From Candidatus Thalassarchaeaceae archaeon (GTDB lineage Archaea; Thermoplasmatota; Poseidoniia; Poseidoniales; Thalassarchaeaceae), in assembly GCA_030745885.1 (NCBI GenBank), contig JASLNR010000054.1, forward strand, positions 1-7,377: 7,377 nt of DNA, given 5' to 3'. Positions 1 to 6,311 of this stretch are shown here, piece after piece. The notes under the pieces were generated by a model. The model had not been told where the DNA came from, made no database searches, and saw nothing but the letters and a program-made list of their open reading frames with translations. Every line of letters begins with the position of its first letter. Within the stretch, counting starts at the first letter, position 1. Both the position numbers and the translations under genes were made by a program.

Positions 1-196
1 CTTTCGCCTTATCTCGCTTTCCGGTACCATCGAGGGATTATGGGAAGTTAGTGTTGAATGGAATCTCCCCCGCGATTTCCACTAGGTCTGATAATCGGCC
101 CCGACAGGAGTCTTCCCCCCTCAATGGTTAAGAAGGCAAAGAACGCACTAGTGGAGCGTAATAGGCAGCGATGTCTGGGATGCACGAGGCGGGTTG
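1..196. other. Leader region upstream of ftsZ; no confident gene
   Basis: This stretch precedes the ftsZ start and presumably holds its promoter, but I see no convincing archaeal TATA box. The clearest feature is a pyrimidine-rich run at about 111-122. A 51-codon plus-strand reading frame runs from ATG 58 to TAG 211-213 and overlaps the ftsZ start; it is discussed as a finding because nothing beyond its being open supports it. Frame 2 is open from the left edge to a TAG at 83-85 and could be the last 27 residues of an upstream gene. On the minus strand an ATG at 30-28 opens a frame that runs off the left edge (MVPESEIRRK). None of these can be decided from this window. Confidence 0.5.
186..189 (+). 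promoter_or_regulatory. Probable ribosome binding site of ftsZ
   Basis: GAGG lies 7 nt before ATG 197 but only 4 nt before the in-frame TTG at 194. The spacing favours ATG 197 as the start. Confidence 0.5.
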
Positions 197-1327
197 ATGG
201 TAGAGGCACCTAGTAGTTCGGTCACCCCTGAGGATGATATTCAATCCCGCAGGAGAATACCAACTGCACTGACCGACAGGGAGCTGGAAAGTTACGGCCC
301 CCCCGATCCCCGGATCCTTGTGTGCGGTTGCGGTGGCTCTGGGAACAACACCATGAACAGGATCACACACATTGGCGTCGAAGGTGCCATCACAGTCGCC
401 ATCAATACTGACAAGCAGCATCTCGACAACACGCGTGCCATGCAGAAGCTCCTCGTAGGCAGGCACATCACGCGAGGTCTTGGCGCGGGCGGCGATCCCG
501 TCACCGGTCGCAGGTGCGCCGAGGCTGGGCGTGACGTCATTACCAAGATCGTGGAAGGAGCTGACCTTGTCTTCGTCACCGCCGGACTGGGGGGCGGCAC
601 CGGAACGGGGATCGCTCCCATCGTAGCCGACGAGGCGAAGCGTGCCGGCGCTCTCGTAGTAGCAGTCGTAACGACTCCCTTCACGGTTGAGCGCAGGCAG
701 AGGATGCAACGCGCGCTGGAGGGCCTGGACCTGGTTCGCAAGGCCGCCGATGCAGTCCTCGTGCTGGATAACAACCGGCTCCTGCACTTCGTGCCGAACC
801 TACCTCTGGATGAGGCCTTTAGCATCATGGACCAACTGATCGCCGAGATAGTCAAGGGAGTGGTGGAGACGATCACTCTGCCGAGCCTGATTAACCTCGA
901 CTTCGCCGACGTGCGCTCGATAATGAAGGGTGGCGGTGTTACGATGATGCTCTATGGGGAGAGCGATCAAGGGCCCGAAGAGGTCGTGCACGAATCGTTG
1001 AACCACCCCTTGCTCGATATCGAGATTGATGGTGCTACGGGGGCGCTCATTCACGTCACGGGCGGTGCGTGGATGACTCTCGAGCAAGCCAATCAGGTCT
1101 GTGACCTGATGACGGCCAGGCTGTCCCCCAACGCCAATGTCATCTTCGGTGCTCGGCAGGATCCAGCCTTCGGGGACACGATCAAGGTAATGTCAATCAT
1201 CACCGGCGTGGCCCACGGGCGGTTCGACGGAGAGATGGTGAACGCCGACATGCTCGGTGATGCGCTCAATATCGCGAGGAGGACTCGGGAGCGGCAACAT
1301 GACAGCGGCTTCCAGAGGTTCGACTAG
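197..1327 (+). CDS. ftsZ: Cell division GTPase FtsZ, archaeal FtsZ2 type
   Basis: This tubulin-superfamily GTPase polymerises at mid-cell and organises the archaeal division ring. The N-terminal GTPase domain starts near residue 38 with the glycine-rich nucleotide loop GCGGSGNNT (44-52). It then has NTDKQHL (70-76), RGLGAGGDP (93-101), the tubulin signature GGGTGTG (132-138) and DNNRLL (191-196). The T7 synergy loop NLDFAD (233-238) supplies the acidic residues that hydrolyse GTP in the neighbouring subunit, so the enzyme looks active. A second domain follows to about residue 340, and the C-terminus ends in the short motif GFQRFD. From memory of the haloarchaeal proteins, VLDNNRLLxxVPNLP followed by AFSxMDQxIAE matches FtsZ2, whereas FtsZ1 has a VPNDRLL form; CetZ is excluded by the intact FtsZ core. 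The 376-residue length is normal. A TTG at 194 would add one Met, but ATG 197 has the better Shine-Dalgarno spacing. The subtype call rests on motif recall, not on a tree. Confidence 0.93.
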   Translation: MVEAPSSSVTPEDDIQSRRRIPTALTDRELESYGPPDPRILVCGCGGSGNNTMNRITHIGVEGAITVAINTDKQHLDNTRAMQKLLVGRHITRGLGAGGDPVTGRRCAEAGRDVITKIVEGADLVFVTAGLGGGTGTGIAPIVADEAKRAGALVVAVVTTPFTVERRQRMQRALEGLDLVRKAADAVLVLDNNRLLHFVPNLPLDEAFSIMDQLIAEIVKGVVETITLPSLINLDFADVRSIMKGGGVTMMLYGESDQGPEEVVHESLNHPLLDIEIDGATGALIHVTGGAWMTLEQANQVCDLMTARLSPNANVIFGARQDPAFGDTIKVMSIITGVAHGRFDGEMVNADMLGDALNIARRTRERQHDSGFQRFD

Positions 1328-1338
1328 GAGCACAAGGG

Positions 1339-1356
1339 GGGATAAGCCTCAAACGG
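1339..1356 (+). promoter_or_regulatory. Conserved upstream block, copy 1
   Basis: GGGATAAGCCTCAAACGG ends 21 nt before ATG 1378. The same block, less one G, ends 22 nt before the paralogous start at 2263. It may be a shared promoter or 5' leader element, or a remnant of the duplication. It does not look like a classical TATA box. Confidence 0.35.
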
Positions 1357-1377
1357 GGTGTTTATCGGATGATTGGC

Positions 1378-2190
1378 ATGGACAGAAGGCTTGTTGCCTC
1401 CAGTATTGCGATTCTGCTGTTTTCCTCTGCGGCGATTGCACCCGCGTCTGCTCAGGAGGCTGTCGATGACCCCAAGCAGCCTTCCGTTGACAACCCCCAC
1501 ATGCACTTGTGGGGCACGGACGACCTGTCCTCCTGCTGGACCCACTTCGACAGCAACGACTCTTCGGGATCCGCAGAGGGGGGCTACGGGGAGAAGACGT
1601 TCGGCGATGGCCAGCAAGTCTCGGTCGACTACACATGCTCGATGCAGGAGAATTTCCTACAGGACATGTACCTGAACTCCAATGGCACCATCGAGATTGA
1701 CCTCGTCGTCAACATCTGGTCGGGAGATTGCGAGCCAGGCTCGGAGTGCAAGAACCTGACCCTGACACTCTACCAAGGAAACGTCCAGGTAGCTCAGAAG
1801 GAATTCCTAGCAGTTGACAACAACGGCAACGATGAGATGATTTCATGGGACATACCCGTGGACCAGAACACAACTAGGTGGAACAAGAGCAACGAGGAGC
1901 CTCGGTTGCAGATCGAGTTCTCGTGGCCAGGTTACAATGGGGTTGATTGCCTCCTGTTCTTCGTTGACTGCTCTGGTTCGTTCGGGATGTACTACGAGAA
2001 CAATGAGGACGGCAACGATGCGATGGTCAATTTCCCAGTGGTGAATTTGACCGAGGGCGGTCCGTTCCCGGAGGGGCCTGGGGATGGGGAAGACGAGGAA
2101 GGGGTATTGCCTGGGTTTGGCCTTCTCACCGGCCTTGGTGCGCTCGCGCTGGCGTCTGCGGCCAGTCGGTCAAGGATCGGAGAAGAATAG
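1378..2190 (+). CDS. Secreted surface protein with PGF-CTERM-like anchor, paralog A
   Basis: I do not recognise the central domain; it looks like an all-beta extracellular domain. The 270-residue protein opens with a Sec signal peptide: MDRR, a hydrophobic core, then ASA|QE with likely cleavage after residue 25. The C-terminus has an acidic Gly/Pro/Glu linker (about 226-242), LPGFGLL (244-250), a short hydrophobic helix to about 262 and a basic tail. That is the layout of PGF-CTERM sorting signals, which archaeosortase removes in other archaea while attaching a lipid. Five N-glycosylation sequons are visible (N102, N126, N164, N169, N223), and six cysteines (53, 87, 118, 124, 191, 198). The start is ATG 1378 rather than ATG 1369, because from 1378 the signal peptide aligns residue for residue with that of the downstream paralog. 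The gene lies 50 nt after ftsZ and 72 nt before paralog B. Surface location is well supported; function is unknown. Confidence 0.82.
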   Translation: MDRRLVASSIAILLFSSAAIAPASAQEAVDDPKQPSVDNPHMHLWGTDDLSSCWTHFDSNDSSGSAEGGYGEKTFGDGQQVSVDYTCSMQENFLQDMYLNSNGTIEIDLVVNIWSGDCEPGSECKNLTLTLYQGNVQVAQKEFLAVDNNGNDEMISWDIPVDQNTTRWNKSNEEPRLQIEFSWPGYNGVDCLLFFVDCSGSFGMYYENNEDGNDAMVNFPVVNLTEGGPFPEGPGDGEDEEGVLPGFGLLTGLGALALASAASRSRIGEE

Positions 2191-2223
2191 TCTGTCACCC
2201 TTTGGATTGGGCTCACGCGGGAT

Positions 2224-2240
2224 GGGATAACCTCAAACGG
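2224..2240 (+). promoter_or_regulatory. Conserved upstream block, copy 2
   Basis: GGGATAACCTCAAACGG ends 22 nt before ATG 2263. It matches the block before the first paralog except for one missing G, although the flanking intergenic sequence is otherwise diverged. Confidence 0.35.
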
Positions 2241-2262
2241 CGCGATTCTCGTGCGGTTTCCG

Positions 2263-3081
2263 ATGACTAGGGGAGTAGTCGCGGTACTTCTCGTCATGCT
2301 GCTGAGCTCTTCCTCGGCAGTTGCTCCGGCATCCGCCCAGACCGTGGATCCCGAGCAGCCATCCACCAGCAATTCGATGTTGTACTTCTGGGGGAACGAG
2401 GACATTTCCGACTGCTGGCAGAATTTCGACACCGGGGGCTCAGCAGGAGCTGCTGACGAGGGTTATGGAGATGAGGTTGACGGAGGTGACAGCCAGCGTC
2501 TGGAGGTCGACATCACCTGCCAGATGAAGTACAACTTCGATGAGGACGTGTTCCTGAACCCTACTGGCAAGATTTCGATCGAATTCGGCATCAGGCTGGA
2601 TCACGCGGAAGCAGAGTCGGACGAGGACGAGGACCTGCGCATCACCCTGATGAAGGGCAATCTGGAAGTTGCCAGCAAGTCCTTCCCCGACCTCACGATA
2701 GACGAGGACATACAGATCACCTGGGATCTCGATGTCGAAGAGAACACCACTAGGTGGAACCGAAGCGGCGATGAGCCGCGAATCAGGTTCACTATTTCCA
2801 AGGTGGGTTGGGATTCGTCGGGGACTCCATGCGAGGGTGTTTTGCAGGTGCTGAAATGTGGAGGTTCGTTCCGGCTGTACTACGCGAACAACCAAGACGG
2901 GATGCGTTCGCAGATCCAGTTCCCAATCGTGGACGCTCCCGAAATCGTCGAAGAGGAGGAGCCTGAGGGAGACGGGATGATTCCCGGAGTGGGGTCGCTA
3001 CCGGGTTTCGGACTATTGTCTGGGTTGGGTGCTCTGGCACTGGCATCAGCGGCGAGGCGCACTAGGTCGCCTGACCATTGA
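2263..3081 (+). CDS. Secreted surface protein with PGF-CTERM-like anchor, paralog B
   Basis: A tandem paralog of the preceding gene, 272 residues, with the same architecture. It has a signal peptide MTRG...APASA|Q cleaved after about residue 25, and an unrecognised, probably beta-rich domain. An acidic linker (about 224-238) leads to LPGFGLL (246-252), a hydrophobic helix and a basic tail RRTR. Shared landmarks are FWGNEDISDCWQNFD (42-56), NTTRWNRS (161-168), EPRIRF (171-176), GSFRLYYANNQDG (201-213) and the C-terminal anchor. Four cysteines (51, 86, 190, 199) match four of the six in paralog A. Only two sequons remain (N161, N166), both in the shared NTTRWN motif. In place of A's extra cysteine pair it carries an acidic stretch (about 115-124). 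A GTG at 2251 would add four residues, but ATG 2263 aligns exactly with paralog A and was chosen. The stop codon abuts the stop of the convergent hisS. A lipid-linked surface location is inferred; ligand or partner unknown. Confidence 0.82.
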   Translation: MTRGVVAVLLVMLLSSSSAVAPASAQTVDPEQPSTSNSMLYFWGNEDISDCWQNFDTGGSAGAADEGYGDEVDGGDSQRLEVDITCQMKYNFDEDVFLNPTGKISIEFGIRLDHAEAESDEDEDLRITLMKGNLEVASKSFPDLTIDEDIQITWDLDVEENTTRWNRSGDEPRIRFTISKVGWDSSGTPCEGVLQVLKCGGSFRLYYANNQDGMRSQIQFPIVDAPEIVEEEEPEGDGMIPGVGSLPGFGLLSGLGALALASAARRTRSPDH

Positions 3082-4338
3082 TCACAGGTCATCGAAGCTG
3101 ACGTCGGTCTCCTCGCCGCTACCAAGGTCCTTGATCCTGACATTTCCCTCCCCCCACTCCTCTGGCATTACCATGACAAGGCGCTCGGCGCCTGTCCTCT
3201 CTGCGTGCTTGAAAGCCCACTTCAGCCGTTTGTCCTCGAGGACTAGGTCCACTGCTCGCCCGCTCGCCCTCAGGCGCTGCGCAACTGACATGGCTGCGGG
3301 TCGGAGGCCCTCATCACCGGATACGACGAGGTCCTGGTTGCCCGTCGGGAGTTCTGGCACGAGGCCCTTTGTTGCAAGGAGTTCCATGATGACCATGTCA
3401 CCAAAACCGAATCCTGTGGCGGGCATGTCCTTGCCCCCAAGGGCCGAGAGCAGCCCGTCGTAACGGCCTCCGCCAACAATCGCCCGCAACTCACCGGCGC
3501 GGTCATGCGCCTCGAAGACCGGCCCCGTGTAGTACGCGAGGCCACGGACCACGGAGGCATCGAATGCGACCCATTCCGAAATTCCATACGCGTCAATCAT
3601 AGAGAAGAGCGCTATTAGTTCGGACACCGCGGTGCTGTCCCCGCCCAAGGCCGATTCGAGGGCGTCGAGGTCCTGCAACCCCAGTGTGAAGCGAATCTTC
3701 GAGATGGCATCAGCACCCAAGCCCTGCTCAGCGAGTTGTGCGCTCATTGCCTCCTCCGGAATCTTTCCCATCTTGTCCACGATCACGCAGACTGCGGGGA
3801 ATTCCTCGCCAGACACGCCTGCCGAATTCAGTACCTCTTCGAGCACCTTGCGGCTGCTGATGCGAATTACCAGATCCTCGGGACCCAGGCCTACGGAGCG
3901 GAAGAATGCTGCTAGGACCGAAAGCAACTCGGCGTCCGCCTCGATGCCTTCCGCGCCCCAGACATCCACGTTCCACTGGTAGTGCTCCCTGCCTCGGCCG
4001 CGCTGGGTCCTCTCGTAACGCCAGCACTGGGGAATGGAGAACCATTTGATCGGGGTTGGTAGGGCGCCGGCCTTGGCCATCACCATCCTCGCGAGGGAGG
4101 GGGTCATCTCCGGGCGCAGGGAGACCCTGCGCCCGCCCTTGTCCTCGAAACCGTAGAGTTGCTGCGTAATCTCCTCCCCCTGCTTGCGAGTGTAGAGTTC
4201 CTCGTGCTCCAGCATTGGAGCGTCATATTCCTCGAAGCCGTGGCTTCGAGCAGCCTCCCTGAAGCGCTCGAACAGCCAATTGCGCACGCGCATGTCCTCT
4301 GGGTAGAAGTCACGGGTGCCACGAACGCCCTGCGTCAT
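3082..4338 (-). CDS. hisS: Histidyl-tRNA synthetase
   Basis: This class II aminoacyl-tRNA synthetase charges tRNA-His with histidine in the cytosol. The N-terminus GVRGTRDFYPEDM (4-16) is typical. Motif 1 lies around residues 30-45, and LRPEMTPSLAR (74-84) precedes motif 2 (RYERTQRGRGREHYQW, 107-122). The HisRS-specific histidine-binding motif is RGLAYYTGPVFE (265-276), and GGGRYDGLL (289-297) follows. Motif 3 reads TGFGFGDMVIMELL (308-321), with Asp in the GFGD form seen in one branch of the family. The C-terminal anticodon-binding domain (about 334-418) has the expected ADKRLKWAFK-like segment at 368-377 (here EDKRLKWAFK). At 418 residues it is full length with no sign of damage. It appears to be the last gene of the minus-strand operon, 24 nt after the GtrA-like gene. 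The only upstream ribosome-binding candidate is a weak GGCGGG 3 nt before the ATG, so re-initiation after the upstream gene is possible. Confidence 0.96.
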   Translation of the reverse strand: MTQGVRGTRDFYPEDMRVRNWLFERFREAARSHGFEEYDAPMLEHEELYTRKQGEEITQQLYGFEDKGGRRVSLRPEMTPSLARMVMAKAGALPTPIKWFSIPQCWRYERTQRGRGREHYQWNVDVWGAEGIEADAELLSVLAAFFRSVGLGPEDLVIRISSRKVLEEVLNSAGVSGEEFPAVCVIVDKMGKIPEEAMSAQLAEQGLGADAISKIRFTLGLQDLDALESALGGDSTAVSELIALFSMIDAYGISEWVAFDASVVRGLAYYTGPVFEAHDRAGELRAIVGGGRYDGLLSALGGKDMPATGFGFGDMVIMELLATKGLVPELPTGNQDLVVSGDEGLRPAAMSVAQRLRASGRAVDLVLEDKRLKWAFKHAERTGAERLVMVMPEEWGEGNVRIKDLGSGEETDVSFDDL

Positions 4339-4362
4339 GGTCCCGCCAAGAACGGAGCCACT

Positions 4363-4836
4363 TCAAGCCCTACGCCGATTTCGGAACTCCTCAAGGCGTT
4401 CTTGTCGTGTGATGCGCCCATCGGAGAGGGGGAATGCGAACATCCGCAGAGCGAGGAAGGCGAGGAAGCCGAAGGCAGCAGTGTTGGCTGCCCACGAATA
4501 GAGGTGATTGACACCGAGGATATCGGCGAAATAGGCAGTCGAAGCCGTAGAGACCGCCAATAGAATGGCGTATATCACCATCATGACAACTAGGCTCTTG
4601 GTGTACCCAGTTGGGGACTCGAAGGTCAGCCAGCGATGGAGGTAATGGGCCTGCCAGGAACTGAGGAAGTAGGAAATCGCCCAAGCAGTGGCCGCTGGAT
4701 ATCCCTCCGATAGTCGAATTTCGTACAGCCAGTAGTACAGGATGAAGAAGACGATGACATTGATGCACCCGACAGCACAGTAGATCGCATACTCCCTCAG
4801 CAGATTGCCCCATGGGTAATCCTCGCCAACCAGCAT
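4363..4836 (-). CDS. GtrA-family four-helix membrane protein
   Basis: A small integral membrane protein of 157 residues with four predicted transmembrane helices at roughly 17-38, 46-64, 80-102 and 112-134. The segment at the end of helix 2, YFLSSWQAHYLHRWLTFES (56-74), fits the family pattern of an aromatic/Asn-rich helix end, a basic residue and W-x-F. GtrA proteins (Pfam GtrA, PF04138) are thought to move polyprenyl-phosphate-linked sugars across the membrane for glycosylation of surface polymers; the substrate here is unknown. The C-terminus is a basic cytoplasmic tail ending RNRRRA. The start is ATG 4836, which overlaps the last base of the upstream stop codon (TGATG). A GTG one codon earlier (4839) is possible, but GGGTGA at 4848-4843 is spaced better for the ATG (6 nt against 3). 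The overlap implies translational coupling to the upstream enzyme. Confidence 0.8.
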   Translation of the reverse strand: MLVGEDYPWGNLLREYAIYCAVGCINVIVFFILYYWLYEIRLSEGYPAATAWAISYFLSSWQAHYLHRWLTFESPTGYTKSLVVMMVIYAILLAVSTASTAYFADILGVNHLYSWAANTAAFGFLAFLALRMFAFPLSDGRITRQERLEEFRNRRRA

Positions 4837-6296
4837 CACAGGTCACCCAGCCAACTCGACAGTGCCTCGGCTATGTGGATTGGCACGTCCCCTGCGAGGA
4901 GCCCGGGTCCGGTGCCAGCCGCAGCTCGGCTTCCCGCCTCTCGCAGTAGCGCGCACCCTAGCCTTGCCGCCGGCCATGCACCCATTCCCTGCGCAAGGAG
5001 ACCCCCTATGGTGCCGGCTAGGAGGTCTCCGGTCCCGCCCACGGCCATCCTGGGATGTCCGCCGGTCGCGAAGCACCGTCTCCCCCCTGTACCAGTCAGC
5101 CTGTCCTCGGAGCCGGTGATAACTATGGCCGCATCCTCTCCCGAGGAGCCGGAGAGCGCACGTTCTGGGGATTCGTTTCCCAACCAGCGCTTGGCCTCGC
5201 CCCCATGCGGGGTGGCAACGCCCTTGAGTCCGTCTGGCCAAGAGCCCTCTGGCAGCGCGGAGATGCCGTCAGCGTCGATAACGACGGGAGTGCCGTTCGC
5301 AGCCGCTTTGCCAATTAGAGAGGCCGCGGCCTCCATGGTGTCCTCGTGTCGGCCCAGGCCCGGGCCAATTACAACTGCCTGAGGTGCCTTCGATGACCCC
5401 AGGGCGTGGGAAATCGCATCTATCGAGGCCAACGTGAGAATCTCCCTATCAGGCAGACTCTCCGGAATCAGGGTCGCAGGCCACTCGGCGCGCTCGGCGG
5501 CGGCAGACGGCATGGCCACGTGAACCAAGTCGCACCCGCTCCTTGCAGCCGCCATTCCTGCAAGAATCGGTGCACCGTGATAGGGGCCGCCCCCGATTAC
5601 CCAGAGTCGTCCGCGGTCACCCTTCCTCGATTGGTCGAGGATTGGGGGATACCTCACAGCATCCCCTCTCCCGCAATCCTCCACCTCTCTGGGCCATGGC
5701 AGGGGAACGACGGTGACGTTGCCGGTCGCCTCTGAGGGCATGCCGCGCTTTCGGCTGTGGAAGGTGATGGTCGCATCGGCAGTCAGCGCATCGCTGCCGC
5801 CCAGACCTGTTGGGATATCACAAGCGAGCACTGGTCGGCCCAATTCCCTCGCCCATCCCGCGATCTCGTCAATTGGGGGCCTGAGGCTTGCCCCCAGTCC
5901 GACAGCCCCGGCACCTAGGAGACAGTCGACAATCAAGCCCCATGCTTTGCCCTCGGGGAGACTCGGCCAGACATCGATTCGAATGCCCAGTTCAGAGATC
6001 GCTCGCCGAGCCTCGCTCGACGTTTCGCCCTTCGAAGCGGGGTGGCTGGCAAGCACGTGGGCATCGCACCCTGACTGGCTGGCGATAGCGGCCGCCACGA
6101 AGCCATCCCCACCGTTGTTTCCCGGGCCACATAGAAAGAGGAGGGGGGTGCCATCCGACATCTCCATGGCACGCTCTGCCAGCGCCTCGCCGGCGGCACG
6201 CATTAGTTGCGAGGCCTCGATGCCCAAGACCGAGGCATTGTGATCCAGAACAGCGACCTCGTCCCACTCTAGTTCCCAGCAGGCCGGTTCGGTCAT
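4836..6296 (-). CDS. nnr: Bifunctional NAD(P)H-hydrate epimerase / ADP-dependent NAD(P)H-hydrate dehydratase
   Basis: This repair enzyme restores NADH and NADPH from their hydrated forms. The N-terminal epimerase domain interconverts R- and S-NAD(P)HX; the C-terminal domain dehydrates the S form using ADP (ATP in some organisms). The epimerase half (about 1-200) has GPGNNGGDGF (57-66), VDCLLGAG (123-130), DIPTGL (160-165) and TFHSRKRGM (178-186). The ribokinase-like dehydratase half (about 210-486) has GPGLG (311-315), DADG (341-344), TPHGGE (362-367) and GGTGDLLAG (420-428) with the catalytic Asp 424. The usual LKG before the phosphate-binding region is replaced by ITG (393-395), which may be lineage variation. 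At 486 residues it has the normal two-domain length. ATG 6296 is preceded by GAGGT (6305-6301) with 4 nt spacing. It starts 15 nt after the transporter gene and overlaps the GtrA-like gene by one base. Confidence 0.94.
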   Translation of the reverse strand: MTEPACWELEWDEVAVLDHNASVLGIEASQLMRAAGEALAERAMEMSDGTPLLFLCGPGNNGGDGFVAAAIASQSGCDAHVLASHPASKGETSSEARRAISELGIRIDVWPSLPEGKAWGLIVDCLLGAGAVGLGASLRPPIDEIAGWARELGRPVLACDIPTGLGGSDALTADATITFHSRKRGMPSEATGNVTVVPLPWPREVEDCGRGDAVRYPPILDQSRKGDRGRLWVIGGGPYHGAPILAGMAAARSGCDLVHVAMPSAAAERAEWPATLIPESLPDREILTLASIDAISHALGSSKAPQAVVIGPGLGRHEDTMEAAASLIGKAAANGTPVVIDADGISALPEGSWPDGLKGVATPHGGEAKRWLGNESPERALSGSSGEDAAIVITGSEDRLTGTGGRRCFATGGHPRMAVGGTGDLLAGTIGGLLAQGMGAWPAARLGCALLREAGSRAAAGTGPGLLAGDVPIHIAEALSSWLGDL

Positions 6297-6300
6297 GCTA

Positions 6301-6305
6301 ACCTC
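6301..6305 (-). promoter_or_regulatory. Ribosome binding site of nnr
   Basis: GAGGT on the minus strand, 4 nt before ATG 6296. It lies inside the 15-nt gap after the transporter stop and supports the chosen start. Confidence 0.5.
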
Positions 6306-6311
6306 GGCATT

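Noticed and set aside
265..276. HisRS motif with Ala in place of Asp (GLAYYTG, protein positions 266-272) as a sign of inactivation
   Set aside because: As far as I recall, GLAYYTG occurs in many apparently functional HisRS proteins, and all other motifs are intact. The coordinates given are residues of the protein encoded at 3082-4338.
128..787. 219-residue minus-strand open frame opposite ftsZ
   Set aside because: It is antisense to a clear FtsZ with all family motifs, has no recognisable domain, and is expected from the GC-rich codon pattern.
197..1327. CetZ or another tubulin-like paralog instead of FtsZ
   Set aside because: The GGGTGTG signature, DNNRLL and the NLDFAD T7 loop with the full FtsZ-type second domain fit FtsZ2.
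2191..2262. Terminator between the two surface-protein genes
   Set aside because: I found no strong stem-loop or T tract; only the conserved upstream block stands out.
3270..3596. Second minus-strand frame within hisS, considered as a frameshift
   Set aside because: The HisRS frame is continuous from motif 1 to the anticodon-binding domain, so no frameshift is needed.
4391..4846. 151-residue alternative frame over the GtrA-like gene
   Set aside because: It has Cys/His/Pro-rich shadow composition and no domain, while the other frame gives four clean membrane helices with the family motif.
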